From contig NC_067200.1 of assembly GCF_000699445.3 (NCBI RefSeq), forward strand, positions 8,244,450-8,308,449: DNA of 64,000 bases, written 5' to 3'. The DNA is from Schistosoma haematobium. Lineage: Eukaryota > Platyhelminthes > Trematoda > Strigeidida > Schistosomatidae. Positions 34,922 to 45,689 of the stretch are shown piece after piece. Made by a program: the position numbers and the translations under genes. The notes beneath the pieces are model-generated. The model was not told the origin of the DNA, searched no databases, and saw only the letters and a list, made by a program, of their open reading frames with translations. Each line of letters begins with the position of its first letter. Positions within the stretch are counted from its first letter, which is position 1.

Positions 34922-35683
34922 TCATATATAACACCAATCATTAGGAAAAACCATATTTGGTACAATAACAAGAGAAATCTGATAAATCGATTGGCTAGAA
35001 ACTGTTGTTTCGCAAGAATTCTCAGTTTCATTTAACTCTGGACTGCTTTGTGACTCTATACTGTCTATTGCCATCGTTGATAAAGATAAATCATCATTAT
35101 AAATACTCAACTTGGTAGAATCAGAATTACAAGACTCAATATTAGTTGCAATAAGATGAACATTAGTATTACAGACTGACTAAATATGTCTAATATCACC
35201 ACATTCAAAGCAATTAGAATTACGAAATTTACATGAATTAAAAGAGTGCAACATGCCACAGGACAAACACTGACTAAACTTGTGCTCATCTTTATGAAAT
35301 GCATTGCAACTTCTTAATGAATTATCTGCATAATCTTGAGTATGAACTGGGTTGGGTTGACGTAATGTAGTTGAATTTTGTATATCCTCATGAATCATTT
35401 TACGAAATCTTCCTCCTTTACGACATTCGAAATTTGTATACTGAACATAGTCTAGCAGCAGTTCCTTGAGAGCTGTATAAGGAAGAGAAATGGGCTTTTC
35501 CGGCACAGCCAGAGTTCTTATTAAGCTGTATGCTTCTTTTCCAATGAATGCGAGGAACAGTGCCACAATAATAACATCCTCAGCATCTTCCATGGTCATA
35601 GCCGAGATTTCGAACCTTTCAAAGTAATCTTCAAAAGCTTCCGAAGTTGAATGAATATGCAACTTTTCCATCGCAGGCTCCAT
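34922..35683 (-). pseudogene. Gypsy-type gag with zinc knuckles, one nonsense codon
   Basis: One frame of about 250 codons starts with MEPAMEKLHIHSTSEAF and is interrupted once by TAG, at 35180-35182. The first knuckle is CLSCGMLHSFNSC (C-x2-C-x3-H-x4-C). The second is CFECGDIRHI followed by the TAG and then SVC. Spacing C-x2-C-x4-H-x4-C is kept across the stop, so the TAG sits inside the knuckle and a single substitution explains it. The frame continues to 34922 in an acidic, serine-rich tail. Gag alone is recognisable; no pol follows downstream. Confidence 0.75.
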
Positions 35684-36410
35684 CGCGACGCCAGTATAAT
35701 ATTTGAATTATTTGACTTGTAGTATGAACTAAGAATCCCAGAAATAACGCAATTGAATTAAGAATTAAGACTGAAGCACGAACGAATGTACTGTATTTGG
35801 AATTCGAAACCGTGCAATCGATAATTACAAAGGTATCATTAGTTCATTCAAACACCACACAATATCCCTCACTCTCAATCAGTAAAATTCAAAAACTCTC
35901 AAAATTATATATTTTGATTGTAAATAAAAAACATCATCAAATAAAGAAAAACTCCCAATACATACATCACTATGTCGTTTTGAATGCGTAATTGAAAAAC
36001 AGGCACAAAATTCTTTGAAGTATGGAGAGATGTTCGGCCTTCATGGTTGACCCTTTTATGCTTATGCAAAAAATCTGTATCGCTCCAAACGCTGGTTGGA
36101 TTGAGAGAACATTTTACTACCGTCACACTCTAGTATAGTTGTTAGTACAGATTCACTCCCAGACCCTGATTCACTGATCTTAGTCTTATACCTCGTCAAC
36201 TGACCTATCTCATGTGGCATAACAAAGAAAGAACAATTATTTCAGCCAAAATAACAGGATTTTGTTATACTCATTACGTAAACCCAACCATCACAAAAAT
36301 GTTCTCGTTGGTAATCAATACATCTTTATAATCACGCCTGAATTCGATCAGTGTTTATGTTTTTCTCCTTTCGATTTTATTTTGCTAGATTCTCAAATGA
36401 ATCTGTGTAG

Positions 36411-36545
36411 TAATGTGATAGGAAATGGATGGAATTTATCTACGTTGGATGCTAGTTATATAACATTTGAAGCTTATGATTCTATGAAACCATGTTATAC
36501 CGCTCCAATAGTTTACGCATCGATAGAGAAAGATGAACCGAATGA
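36411..36545 (+). CDS. MBTPS1: Site-1 protease (MBTPS1) next exon
   Basis: A 135-nt exon after CTGTGTAG and before GTAAGT, phase 2-2, so it joins in frame to 23278-23358. The junction reads FNIELG|NVIGNGWNLSTLD. Site-1 proteases have an FGIxFGDxxxxG-type segment directly after the PALNELL motif, which this resembles. Then comes SYITFEAYDSMKP in the position of the family's YASG segment. A second acceptor, 23 nt upstream (TTTTGCTAG), opens a different frame and does not join in frame to the first exon. The assignment rests on the join and on a weak match, so it is less sure than the first exon. Confidence 0.55.
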
Positions 36546-36829
36546 GTAAGTCTGAATTATCATTGTTGTTTCTGTTAAAGGGTTATATGGAGTTAGCACC
36601 TACGTCAAGTGGTATCAGCACACAAGCCTGCACAAATGCATTTTTCCAATAAATGCAAGTGTATTATTAATATTTTTGGCTTCATTCAATATTATATTTT
36701 AAGTAAAACATAGAATTCTCAGCATTTCAACAAGTCTCCTTTTATTTCGTGTTCGGATCTGGTGATAAATACTGAGTTCTATCCAGTTAGATGTTAGCAG
36801 TTCTGCAATTAACATCTGGATAATGTCGA

Positions 36830-37390
36830 TTATTTTTAATGCCTATTGCCTGACCACCCCAATATCTCCGCTCGTAATGCTTTGCAACCTGACCAGCGAA
36901 AGATGATAAGCTTCTCATAAACGCCGCTCATTTGAATATATCTAGATCGAAGGAACAGGTTGTGATGATATATTTAAGCAGGCTGCCTACAATCACATGT
37001 CCGTTTTCTCAAACAATAGAAGTTTTTCTAAAAGCACAGGATTTGGATCTTAAATTTTCGAGGACAGAATTTGTCTTTGTTGTTAAGGTTTACCCATGGA
37101 TATCCATCGACTTCATCAGTACTGCTTAGGAGAAATAATCTGCATAGGTGGCCGGGTTAAAACAGTAGTAATTAGAAGTTATTCAGTGTTATTTCAATTA
37201 GATTTTTCACTGGTTGTGTTCTGTCATTTGGATGGTATATGGTGAAGACGAATTTCGGGCTGTATATAGTGGAAAATCTTCTCCAGATATTTTCTCGATT
37301 TCGCTCAAACTTAAATTAAATGAAAAAATATTATGACCACGTATTTCATTTAGTTTCTTCAACAATTTTGAAATCACTGCAGTTATACTA
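36830..37390. other. Unclassified sequence, probably repeat-derived
   Basis: Short frames on both strands without a recognised domain. It borders the right arm of the inverted repeat. Confidence 0.35.
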
Positions 37391-37392
37391 CG

Positions 37393-37984
37393 ATTGTATA
37401 TCACAATACTGTTTTCAGCACTATATTTTATGAACACACAATCTCATACTTTCAGCTCCTTTCTGATACGCCTTCATTTGTCAGTTGTATGTCCACTCAC
37501 ACCTTGTTATCACTTATTTTCTTTAACCTATTAAAATCCTCTTGCTTAACAAATACCTTAATAAAAGAAAATTAGACCGAGTAATCATTCCTTCATGAAT
37601 ATTGGCTACTCTGCCTCTCGTGTTTTCTTTTACTTGCTCCCTCTTCCAGCCCCCTTGAGATATGGAACGGGTGACTTCATCCTGCACCATCCTAAAAGCC
37701 TTGGATATTCCAAAGGGACATAGGGTTGCGATTTCTAGAAGTTCCCGCCTTCAATGGACCTGTCCTTGACCATCAGTCGCACGTTTGCAACGCAACTTTC
37801 ATGAAGCGCGTCAACAGTGATACTGACCAAAACCATCTACATTCATATCTTTTAAATTATCATCCCAGCTGAGTAATTTACTACAGTGTATATTGTATCA
37901 TTTGTATCAATTTGATCTTGCCTGTAAACTGGCATGCCTCATGTAACAAACTGTTATGCGAGAATAAATTATTATTATTATTAT
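37393..37984 (+). repeat. Inverted repeat, right arm (retroelement 3' tail)
   Basis: Reverse complement of 30709-31300. On the plus strand it ends GAGAATAAATTATTATTATT, an (ATT)n tail behind an AATAAA signal. It stops next to the integrase end of the BEL/Pao remnant. Confidence 0.85.
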
Positions 37985-38020
37985 TATTTTAAAATTAGTC
38001 AGTGTACAAAATCAAGGCCT

Positions 38021-38560
38021 CTACACTGTGAACTGCTCTAATGGACAGTCAGGTGAAAAACCGCCGTATATTTTTTCACGGACTCGCCTTCTCTTGAACC
38101 AAAGTGGTCCAAAATAGTGTAGTCCAACAGAATTGGATGATGGTTCGTAAGCTTCCAAGCTACATGTTTGTAATGAAGCCATAATCTGTGTGCACCGCGT
38201 AATAGTGAGTCTCATGCATGGGAAGCAACTTTTCAGTACTCTTCGGATAGCTGCCAGAGTCTTAGTAATTCAGGACAGTTTGTGAAGTCTGTTTAGAGTG
38301 TAATCAATACAAGAATGTGCGTCCTACAGATGATAGTGCATTACGATAAAGTCAGTAACAATTTGGTTACTAGGAAGTATAAGGGGATAATTGCTTTCGA
38401 GGGACATGCACGATAATTTAATTCGTCCCTCTACTAGAAGAACGTCATCCATTACGAAGGAATTGCGATTCTTTACCGGGCTTCTACGCGCAACGCTTAC
38501 TCTCATTATCCTACTAGCAGACAATAGATAGAGTGTCATTCCCTTATTCGTAACAGGTTC
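38021..38560 (-). pseudogene. BEL/Pao integrase fragment
   Basis: Pieces 38539-38324 and 38215-38021 show LVEGRIKLSCMSLESNYPLI followed by LPSNQIVTDFIVMHYH (linker and zinc-binding start), then SVGLHYFGPLWFKRRRVREK (core start, VDHFGP-like). The stretch between them is out of frame and the catalytic core is missing. Confidence 0.65.
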
Positions 38561-38875
38561 ATTTACTCCTCTCCTATGTCTTTGTTACGATTCTCAGGTA
38601 TTGTCGTGCTTGTCTTCATGCTGATGCACCTAAGCGTCTGCATCCTAATGGGAAATGGGATTATTTGAACCAATCTAATTACATTCTAACTCCGCCTGTA
38701 GCTCTAATAGGGTTACTGCCGGTCCCAAGCCCGGGTAAAGGAGGAGGGTTGGGCATGGGGTTAGCGTCCCCATCCCGTAGAAAACTAACTCGCTAAAAAA
38801 ACGCTTACCAGAAAAAATAATCCAAACCATTTAAACTCTGCCCTGGGAGTTAGAAGGTCTTCAGTTAGAAGAATT

Positions 38876-41800
38876 ATGACGCTTCATGGTGAAAGCCGAG
38901 TTCCTTCGGAAGCCACGAGGCCGATGCACCTTCTAACAACCAGAGCAAAAATTTTTATAGGTACATGGAACGTTCGAACAATGTGGGAAACCGGGAAGAC
39001 CAGTCAAATAGCAATGGAAATGAGGAGATACAACTTAGCAGTACTGGGAATCAGCGAAACCCACTGGACCCAAGCTGGACAGAAAAGGCTAGCTACGGTA
39101 GAGATGCTGCTATACTCCGGTCACGAGGAGGACAATGCTCCACACACTCAGGGAGTCGCTCTTATGTTGTCCAAAGTAGCACGAAATGCACTTGTAGGAT
39201 GGGAGTCTCACGGATCCAGAATCATCAAAGCATCATTCAAAACAAAGAAGGAGGGGATCTTAATGAATATTATCCAATGTTATGCACCCACCAATGACAG
39301 CAACGACGACATTAAAGATCAATTCTACGAGCGGCTGCAGTCAATCATAGAGAAATGCCCAAGAAAGGACCTAACTATTCTGATGGGAGATCTAAATGCC
39401 ATAGTCGGAATAGACAACACTGGATATGAAGATATTATGGGACGACATGGACTGGGAGAAAGAAACGAAAATGGAGAAAGATTTGCAAATTTGTGTGCAT
39501 TCAACAAATTAGTCATAGGAGGCACAATATTTCCACACAAACGTATACACAAGGCTACATGGATCTCACCGGATCACACTACAGAGAACCAGATAGATCA
39601 TATTTGCATCAACAAAAATTCCGAAGGACAATGGAAGATGTGAGAACCAGGAGAGGAGCTGACGTAGCTTCAGATCACCACCTAGTTGTAGCCAATTTAA
39701 AACTGAAGCTAAAAAAGAACTGGACAAGTGGACAAACAGCAATACAAAGGTTCAATACAGCCTTCCTTCGAGATACTGACAAACTCAATGAATTCAAGAT
39801 AGCTCTCAACAACAGGTTTCAAGCCTTACAAGATCTACTGAAAGAAGAAGAAACTACCATGGAGGACAACTGGAAAGGCTTCAAGGAAGCATTAACTTCA
39901 ACGTGTCAAGAGGTTCTGGGCTTAAAGAAACACCATCATAAGGAATGGATCCCTATAGAAACACTGGACAAGATCAAAGAAAGGAAGAACAAGAAGGCAG
40001 CAATTAACAACAACCAAACACGAGCGGAGAAAGTCCAAGCACAAGCTGAATACATAGAAGCAAACAAACAAGTGAAGAGGAGCATTAGAGCCGACAAGAA
40101 GAAATACGTGGAAGAACTAGCAACGACGGCAGAAAAAGCTGCTGGAGAAGGAAATATGAAACAGCTTCACGATACAACGAAGAAACTAGCAGGGAAATAC
40201 AGCAAACCAGAGAGGCCGGTCAAAGACAAAGAAGGCAAGCCAATCACCGAAATTCAACAACAGCGTAACAGATGGGTGGAATACTTCAAGGAACTCCTGA
40301 ATAGGCCGGCTCCAATGAATCCACCGGACATCGAAGCAGCACACATAGATCTTCCTATAGATGTCAACCCACCAACGACGGAAGAAATTAGAATGGCCAT
40401 CAGACAAATCAAGAACGGGAAAGCAGCAGGACCCGACAACATACCAGCTGAAGCACTGAAATCAGACACCAAAGCAACCACAAGCATGCTTTACCCTCTA
40501 TTCAAAAAGATTTGGGAGGAGGAACAAGTGCCAATGGACTGGAAAGAAGGACACCTCGTCAAGATTCCAAAGAAAGGAGATCTGAGCAAATGTGGAAACT
40601 ACAGAGGCATTACGCTACTGTCAATACCAGGGAAAGTCTTCAACAGAGTGTTGCTGAACCGTATGAAGGATGCAGTAGACGCCCAACTTCGAGATCAACA
40701 AGCTGGATTCCGTAAGGATCGGTCGTGCACAGACCAAATTGCAACACTACGGATCATCGTCGAACAATCAGTTGAGTGGAACTCATCACTATACATCAAC
40801 TTCATTGATTATGAAAAGGCATTCGACAGTGTAGATAGGAGGACATTATGGAAACTTCTTCGACACTACGGAGTTCCTCAGAAGATTGTCAACATTATCC
40901 GGAACTCATACGACGGACTACAATGCAAAGTAGTGCATGGAGGACAGCTGACAGATGCATTCCAAGTAAGGACTGGAGTCAGACAAGGCTGTTTACTCTC
41001 TCCCTTCCTCTTTCTTCTGGTGGTCGACTGGATTATGAAGACCTCGACATCTGAAAGAAAACATGGAATACAATGGACAACTCAGAATCAATTAGACGAT
41101 TTGGACTTCGCAGACGACCTAGCCCTCCTATCACGTACACACGAACAGATGCAGATGAAGACAGCCAGTGTAGCAGCAGTCTCTACATCAGTAGGCCTCA
41201 GTATACACAAAGGGAAAACCAAGGTCCTCAAATTCAAAGCGGAAAACAGTAATCCAATCACTCTTGATGGCGAAACTCTGGAAGATGTAGTCCTTCACAT
41301 GCCTAGGAAGCATCATCGATGAACAAGGAGGTTCAGATGCAGATGCAAAGGCGAGGATTGGCAAAGCAAGGGTCGCATTCCTTCAATTGAAGAACATATG
41401 GAACTCAAAACAACTTTCAACCAATCTCAAAGTAAGAATCTTCAATACCAACGTCAAGGCAGTTCTACTGTATGGAGCTGAAACTTGAAGAACTACAACA
41501 ACCACAATCAAGAAAGTACAAGTATTTATAAATAGCTGCCTACGCAAGATACTCAACATCCACTGGCCGGATACCATCAGCAATAGCCTTCTGTGGGAGA
41601 GAACAAACCAACTTCCAGCTGAAGAGGAAATTAGGAAAAGACGATGGAAATGGATAGGACATACATTACGCAAATCGTCAAACTGCATCACGAGGCAAGC
41701 CCTAACTTGGAACCCTGAAGGGAAGCGAAAAAGAGGAAGGCCAAAGAACACATTGCGTCGGATTGTAGAAGCAGATATGGAAAGGATGAATTACAACTGG

Positions 41801-41893
41801 ACGGAGCTAGAAAGGATTGCCCAGGACAGGGTTGGATGGAGAATGCTGGTGAGTGGCCTATGCTCCTTCACGAGGAGTAACAGGCGTAAGTAA
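38876..41893 (+). pseudogene. RTE-like endonuclease/reverse transcriptase polyprotein, broken
   Basis: The start codon 38876 opens the APE-type endonuclease (GTWNVRTMWETGKTS, GISETHWTQAG, MGDLNAIVG, NQIDHICIN). The frame shifts at about 39610-39620, in or near an A-run, so the endonuclease ORF ends at 39643. The RT then continues in the first frame to 41322: GKAAGPDNIPAEALKSD, YEKAFDSVDRRTLW, GVRQGCLLSPFLF and the catalytic FADD at 41107-41118. A second small deletion at about 41288-41292 moves the rest to another frame. There YGAET is followed by TGA (41486-41488) in place of tryptophan. The final TAA (41891-41893) lies in the tail repeat. Three defects disable an otherwise full-length protein. 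Confidence 0.9.
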
Positions 41894-41910
41894 GTAAGTA
41901 AGTAAGTAAG
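41886..41910 (+). repeat. (TAAG)n tail of the RTE-like element
   Basis: About six TAAG units directly after the last coding bases. The stop codon of the polyprotein is part of the first units, so there is no separate 3' UTR. Confidence 0.9.
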
Positions 41911-42238
41911 TAATTACATTCTGCTTCGCATTATATACTCCTCTCGATTCTAATCTGCCAGGAATTCATGATCTTCTGTCTAATCTCATTCTCATATTGT
42001 GGATGGGCTGTTTATTTAGAGCAAATATTCTCAGCATTTTCGACCAGGTCTTACACATATTAAATTGATGTAAACATGTGTCCAAATAACTCTCCACTGA
42101 GATTTTGCCTAGTTCTTCCGCAAACAAATGCTCTAAAACATTGCTCTCCTTCTTGAGTGAATTCGGCTTGCCAACTTCCTTCTGCCATAAAACGTTCGGT
42201 CCATGAAACCAATCATTTCGTTCAATGATATCATCTAA

Positions 42239-43150
42239 CTACAGTCCACGTGAAGCATGATTATCAGGAATCTGTCTTCCTACAACAAATCTACATTGGT
42301 TCGCTGTAGAATCTCTAAATCTTTTGGTTGTGTTTCTTACACAATGAAGTATGATTGGTGAATCCGTCCAATAAGTGACAGAAGGGATAAAGATAGGCAA
42401 TTGTTGTCTCATGTGTTTTCCAATTCTAGCACATGGTACAACAGCCAATAATCCCATTCTGGGAATAGATAAGGGTTTCAGTATGCGACCCTGGTCTTAG
42501 CTGATAGAAGGGAACAATGAACTTGACGGGAGACATCTTCGAAACGGATATAAGCCATAACACCACATGCAAATTCCAAGGCACCTGCAAAGCAGTGAGT
42601 TTTAGTAGCCACTGGCTTGTAGGTTTCTGGTACGAGACGTTTGGGAAGAAACAGTTCACTTAGGTGCCCAATACCTCCGAGCCATTAGTTATTTCACAAT
42701 AGGCACTATCTATGAAGCTATGTATCCCATGCTAGATTTTGGCAACACTTATCTTGAAAAATAATCTACATGGTAAAACAACTGAAGATAAAATCCACCT
42801 GCGGTCGAATACAGTGGGAGATGAATACGACAAAACGGTTCTCTTTGTATGGGTGGTTTCGGATTCGTGCACACTAGAGAAGGTCGTATCCTCTTGAGCA
42901 TTCAACTTGCTGCCTAAAGTCCTTTCTTTTCTATACATAGTCAAGCAAGCATCCAACATGAAGTAGTTTTTATAGCGTATGGCTTGCTAGATTTTCTCAC
43001 TCTCTTCAATTTTATCTCATGTGCCTTAGATAAATTATACCCTATCTGTAATTCGACGTCTTTGGTGTAAATATTTGGAAGGGTCACACCGTGCAAGTGA
43101 GACCACGATGCTATCCGAGATGTCGTTATTACTATTTTACGTGGCACTGT
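42239..43150 (-). pseudogene. BEL/Pao protease/RT/RNase H remnants
   Basis: Broken pieces: LPNIYTKDVELQIGYN (43090-43040, protease side), a heavily shortened RT zone, and RNase H words such as CFAGALEFACGVMAYIRFED and SVTYWTDSPIILHCVRNTT (near 42390-42340). Frames change repeatedly. The RT is largely deleted. Confidence 0.6.
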
Positions 43151-43331
43151 TTGTCTCTCGAGTAACCATACTTCTGGAATTCTGAGTGGTGAAGAAAATC
43201 TAAAGAAAAAACCTCTAGTTGAAATGTGGAATAGATATCCGGCGTTTTCAATAAAAGCGTGATGGACTCTCCCGCTAAACTAAGCCTTCTAGCTCGATCT
43301 TCCGAAATAATCGAAGCGTATAAGCCGCTAT

Positions 43332-44400
43332 CTAGGAGAGCGCAGATCTGTACCAGTCCTTCTCCATTTTTACAAATACAGGCATTATTGTAAATGCTAC
43401 TTGTCTCTGTTCATGTTCAGCACTTCCCTTCGTACAGATTTGAGTATAATTGCAGCAATTACTATTACTATCTCTCCGCTCTTCCCGTTTCCTGTGTGAC
43501 ATGGTGTAAATTCTCCAGCCAAATGCTTCAACGATACATGACCCCGGTGCTTGACAGTTTCTTGATATTTGGTTCGCCTTAAAACAGAAGATGCACAACC
43601 CTGTTAGTGCAAACTCCATCTTTTCATTAAAATTCTTATCTCTAGACAATTCACATTGGTCTAAAGGGTTGTTTTCAGTATATGACAACCTAAGAGTGTT
43701 TGGTCATATGTGTGTAACAACATCTGACCTACTCTTGTTGGCGAACGACACTCTTGCCTTATACTCTGAATCGAGATGTTTTTATGCACCAACAACCGAA
43801 TGCGTTTGGTCAATATTAGAGGGATCTCCACTGACAAATAATCCGTATGTGGTATAAGCAATATCCGATCGCTCTTTCAAAAATTCTCATAGGTTTCTAA
43901 ATAAAGGCTCTCTACCCGCCTTAAGAATCACACATGTCCCTTCCATCGATGTGTAAAGGGAGTTTTAAGAACATACTCCCGATGTCTTTGTAGAATTCAG
44001 ATCGGATAATTAGTTCTTCTGTGCGAATATTATCTCACCTTACGACAGCCTTCTTATTTGAGCGAGTCACAACGAACAATAGTAGACTCAGCTTCATTGT
44101 CACAACAGTGAATCATATAGATCAACCAAAATCAGGTTTCAGCACTTTCACCAAAACAGTCTTCGAAATTGCATATGAAACTCTAATAAATCGTGAGATT
44201 ACCATCAAACTTTATAATCTCCCTTAGTAAGCCTGAAGCTTTAGATATCATTGTCATCCAGCCTTTTCCAGGAGAATCGCCAACAGAAAGTGAGGCAGAA
44301 AAACACTTGTACAGCATCCCCATATCAGTCCTCCAGGTAGCCTTTCCAACTCAATTTCTCTATCTGTCTGAACTGAGAGTACTTTAGCTAACTCTAACTG
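43332..44400 (-). pseudogene. BEL/Pao gag remnant
   Basis: Legible words are LFRNL-stop-EFLKERSDI near 43900, LDQCELSRDKNFNEKMEFAL, then a knuckle-like GLCIFCFKANQISRNCQ at 43600-43550. Many stops occur upstream. It is assigned by position ahead of the protease side and by general similarity, so confidence is moderate. Confidence 0.5.
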
Positions 44401-45680
44401 TAACAAGGGACCCATTCAGTAGCCGTTCCATTCAACTATTTATATTACTACGATCTCCACAAAACCGATTCCCATCATAGGGTTTATATCAAGTAATCAA
44501 ATGTAAATGATATTCATCTGTGCTTATATTCATCACGGATGAGTATAAACATGGTGTAACCGAACGCCTTGTCTTCACATTTGAATAATATTCAAAAATA
44601 TCAGTAGTATGGACACACGTTCATTAACTTTCTCCCACAAAACACTTTTCTCACTCTCTTCATACACTAATTCAAGGATTTAACTTCCTCTGTTAGAGAC
44701 ATTTTCCAACTGTTTTCGTGCTTATTTCGTTTTGTGCGGTTCATTGTTTAGAACTATTTATTTTAATTGATCCACCTACTTGTTTTCTCGAACTGCTAAA
44801 ATCTACACCCTACATTTAAATATTTGTGCTTCCTCCTGGATAATCACTTGGTATGTCGATCTTATCTTATTCTCCAATTCGAATGATGGACCTCTAGATA
44901 GATGTGGTTTCAGAAGCGAAAACAGCAAATTGACAATTTGTGAAACCGAATGCTAGTGTATTATGACATAGAGTGTGGGTACTGTGACTAACATTATGCA
45001 GCCATTCATACGTATCATTGTATGAAGTTCAAATAACCGCTAAAAATCAAGTAAGATTATTTCATGTTGATTTTGAAATTAAGGTTTACATGTATTTGGA
45101 ATACAAAATACTTGACGATTTTGATATAATTTTTATTCAACAGTGTTTTTTACATCTAAACTAATTGATAAAAAAAGTTATGGAATTCACGAGTGCATCT
45201 GAAAAACAATGAAGTAAGAATTTATTATATTTAAGTTAATCATGCCTGTTGAGAGTGAAACCATATTCAGCAAAGAATGAGCTAGTGACGGTAGCTTTCC
45301 AACCCAGAAAGTCATTGCAGTATTTCGTACTAGAAATACGGCATCTGCAGCCAATCACGGTGTGTGCATTAACTCCGAAATGTAAATTCATCCAGATGAC
45401 AGGTCTCATTTAGGATGAAACTTGAGTCTACTGGTAGTGGCCATTCACTTTTACGCGTATCTTGACATATGATTTTGTGCAACTGATGAGAATCCATGAA
45501 ATATAATGAATTCATATCATTCCACCTCAGTATTTTTTCTGACTTTATTCAAATTCATATCGGTTACCAATTGCATGAAATTTGTAATTACTGTCTATTA
45601 ATAATACTAAACACCAAACATTTTCTGAACAATTGAATTTACTTAATGAACTGAATTATCCATGATCTTATTCTACTAAC
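44400..45680. other. No supported gene
   Basis: AT-rich sequence without recognisable coding or repeat structure. Confidence 0.35.
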
Positions 45681-45689
45681 TGTTCTTAC

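Larger units (their letters stand above)
23359..36410 (+). other. 13-kb intron of the site-1 protease gene, filled with retroelements
   Basis: The interval between the two MBTPS1 exons has a GTGAGA start and a TGTGTAG end. It contains Gypsy protease/RT/RNase H/integrase remnants, an RTE-like element inserted antisense into them, one arm of a 590-bp inverted repeat, two direct copies of a 240-bp repeat and a gag remnant. This is inferred from the match of both exons to the same protein family. Confidence 0.6.
38676..41922 (+). mobile_element. RTE-like element, nearly full length, with 12-bp target duplication
   Basis: TAATTACATTCT occurs at 38676-38687 and again at 41911-41922, flanking the element (the first bases of the right copy could also be tail). 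The 5' UTR of about 190 bp is GC-rich near 38700-38780. One polyprotein (endonuclease, RT, C-terminal region) follows, and the element ends in a (TAAG)n tail at about 41888-41910. The target lies inside the antisense BEL/Pao remnant. The family is common in schistosome genomes; fragments occur at 14872-15260, 56052-56440 and near 61340-61405. Confidence 0.9.
38000..44400 (-). mobile_element. BEL/Pao remnant, split by an RTE-like insertion
   Basis: Minus-strand gag (about 44400-43330), protease/RT side (43150-42700), RNase H (42660-42240) and integrase (38560-38020) are recognisable in this order. The element at 38688-41922 was inserted between RNase H and integrase. No LTRs were recognised. 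It is much more decayed than the element at 15811-20879. Confidence 0.7.

Noticed and set aside
36389..36545. Longer exon using the better acceptor TTTTGCTAG
   Set aside because: It opens the right frame only with phase 1, which does not fit the phase 2 donor of the preceding MBTPS1 exon; the acceptor at 36410 does fit. Kept as an alternative if the exon belongs to another gene.
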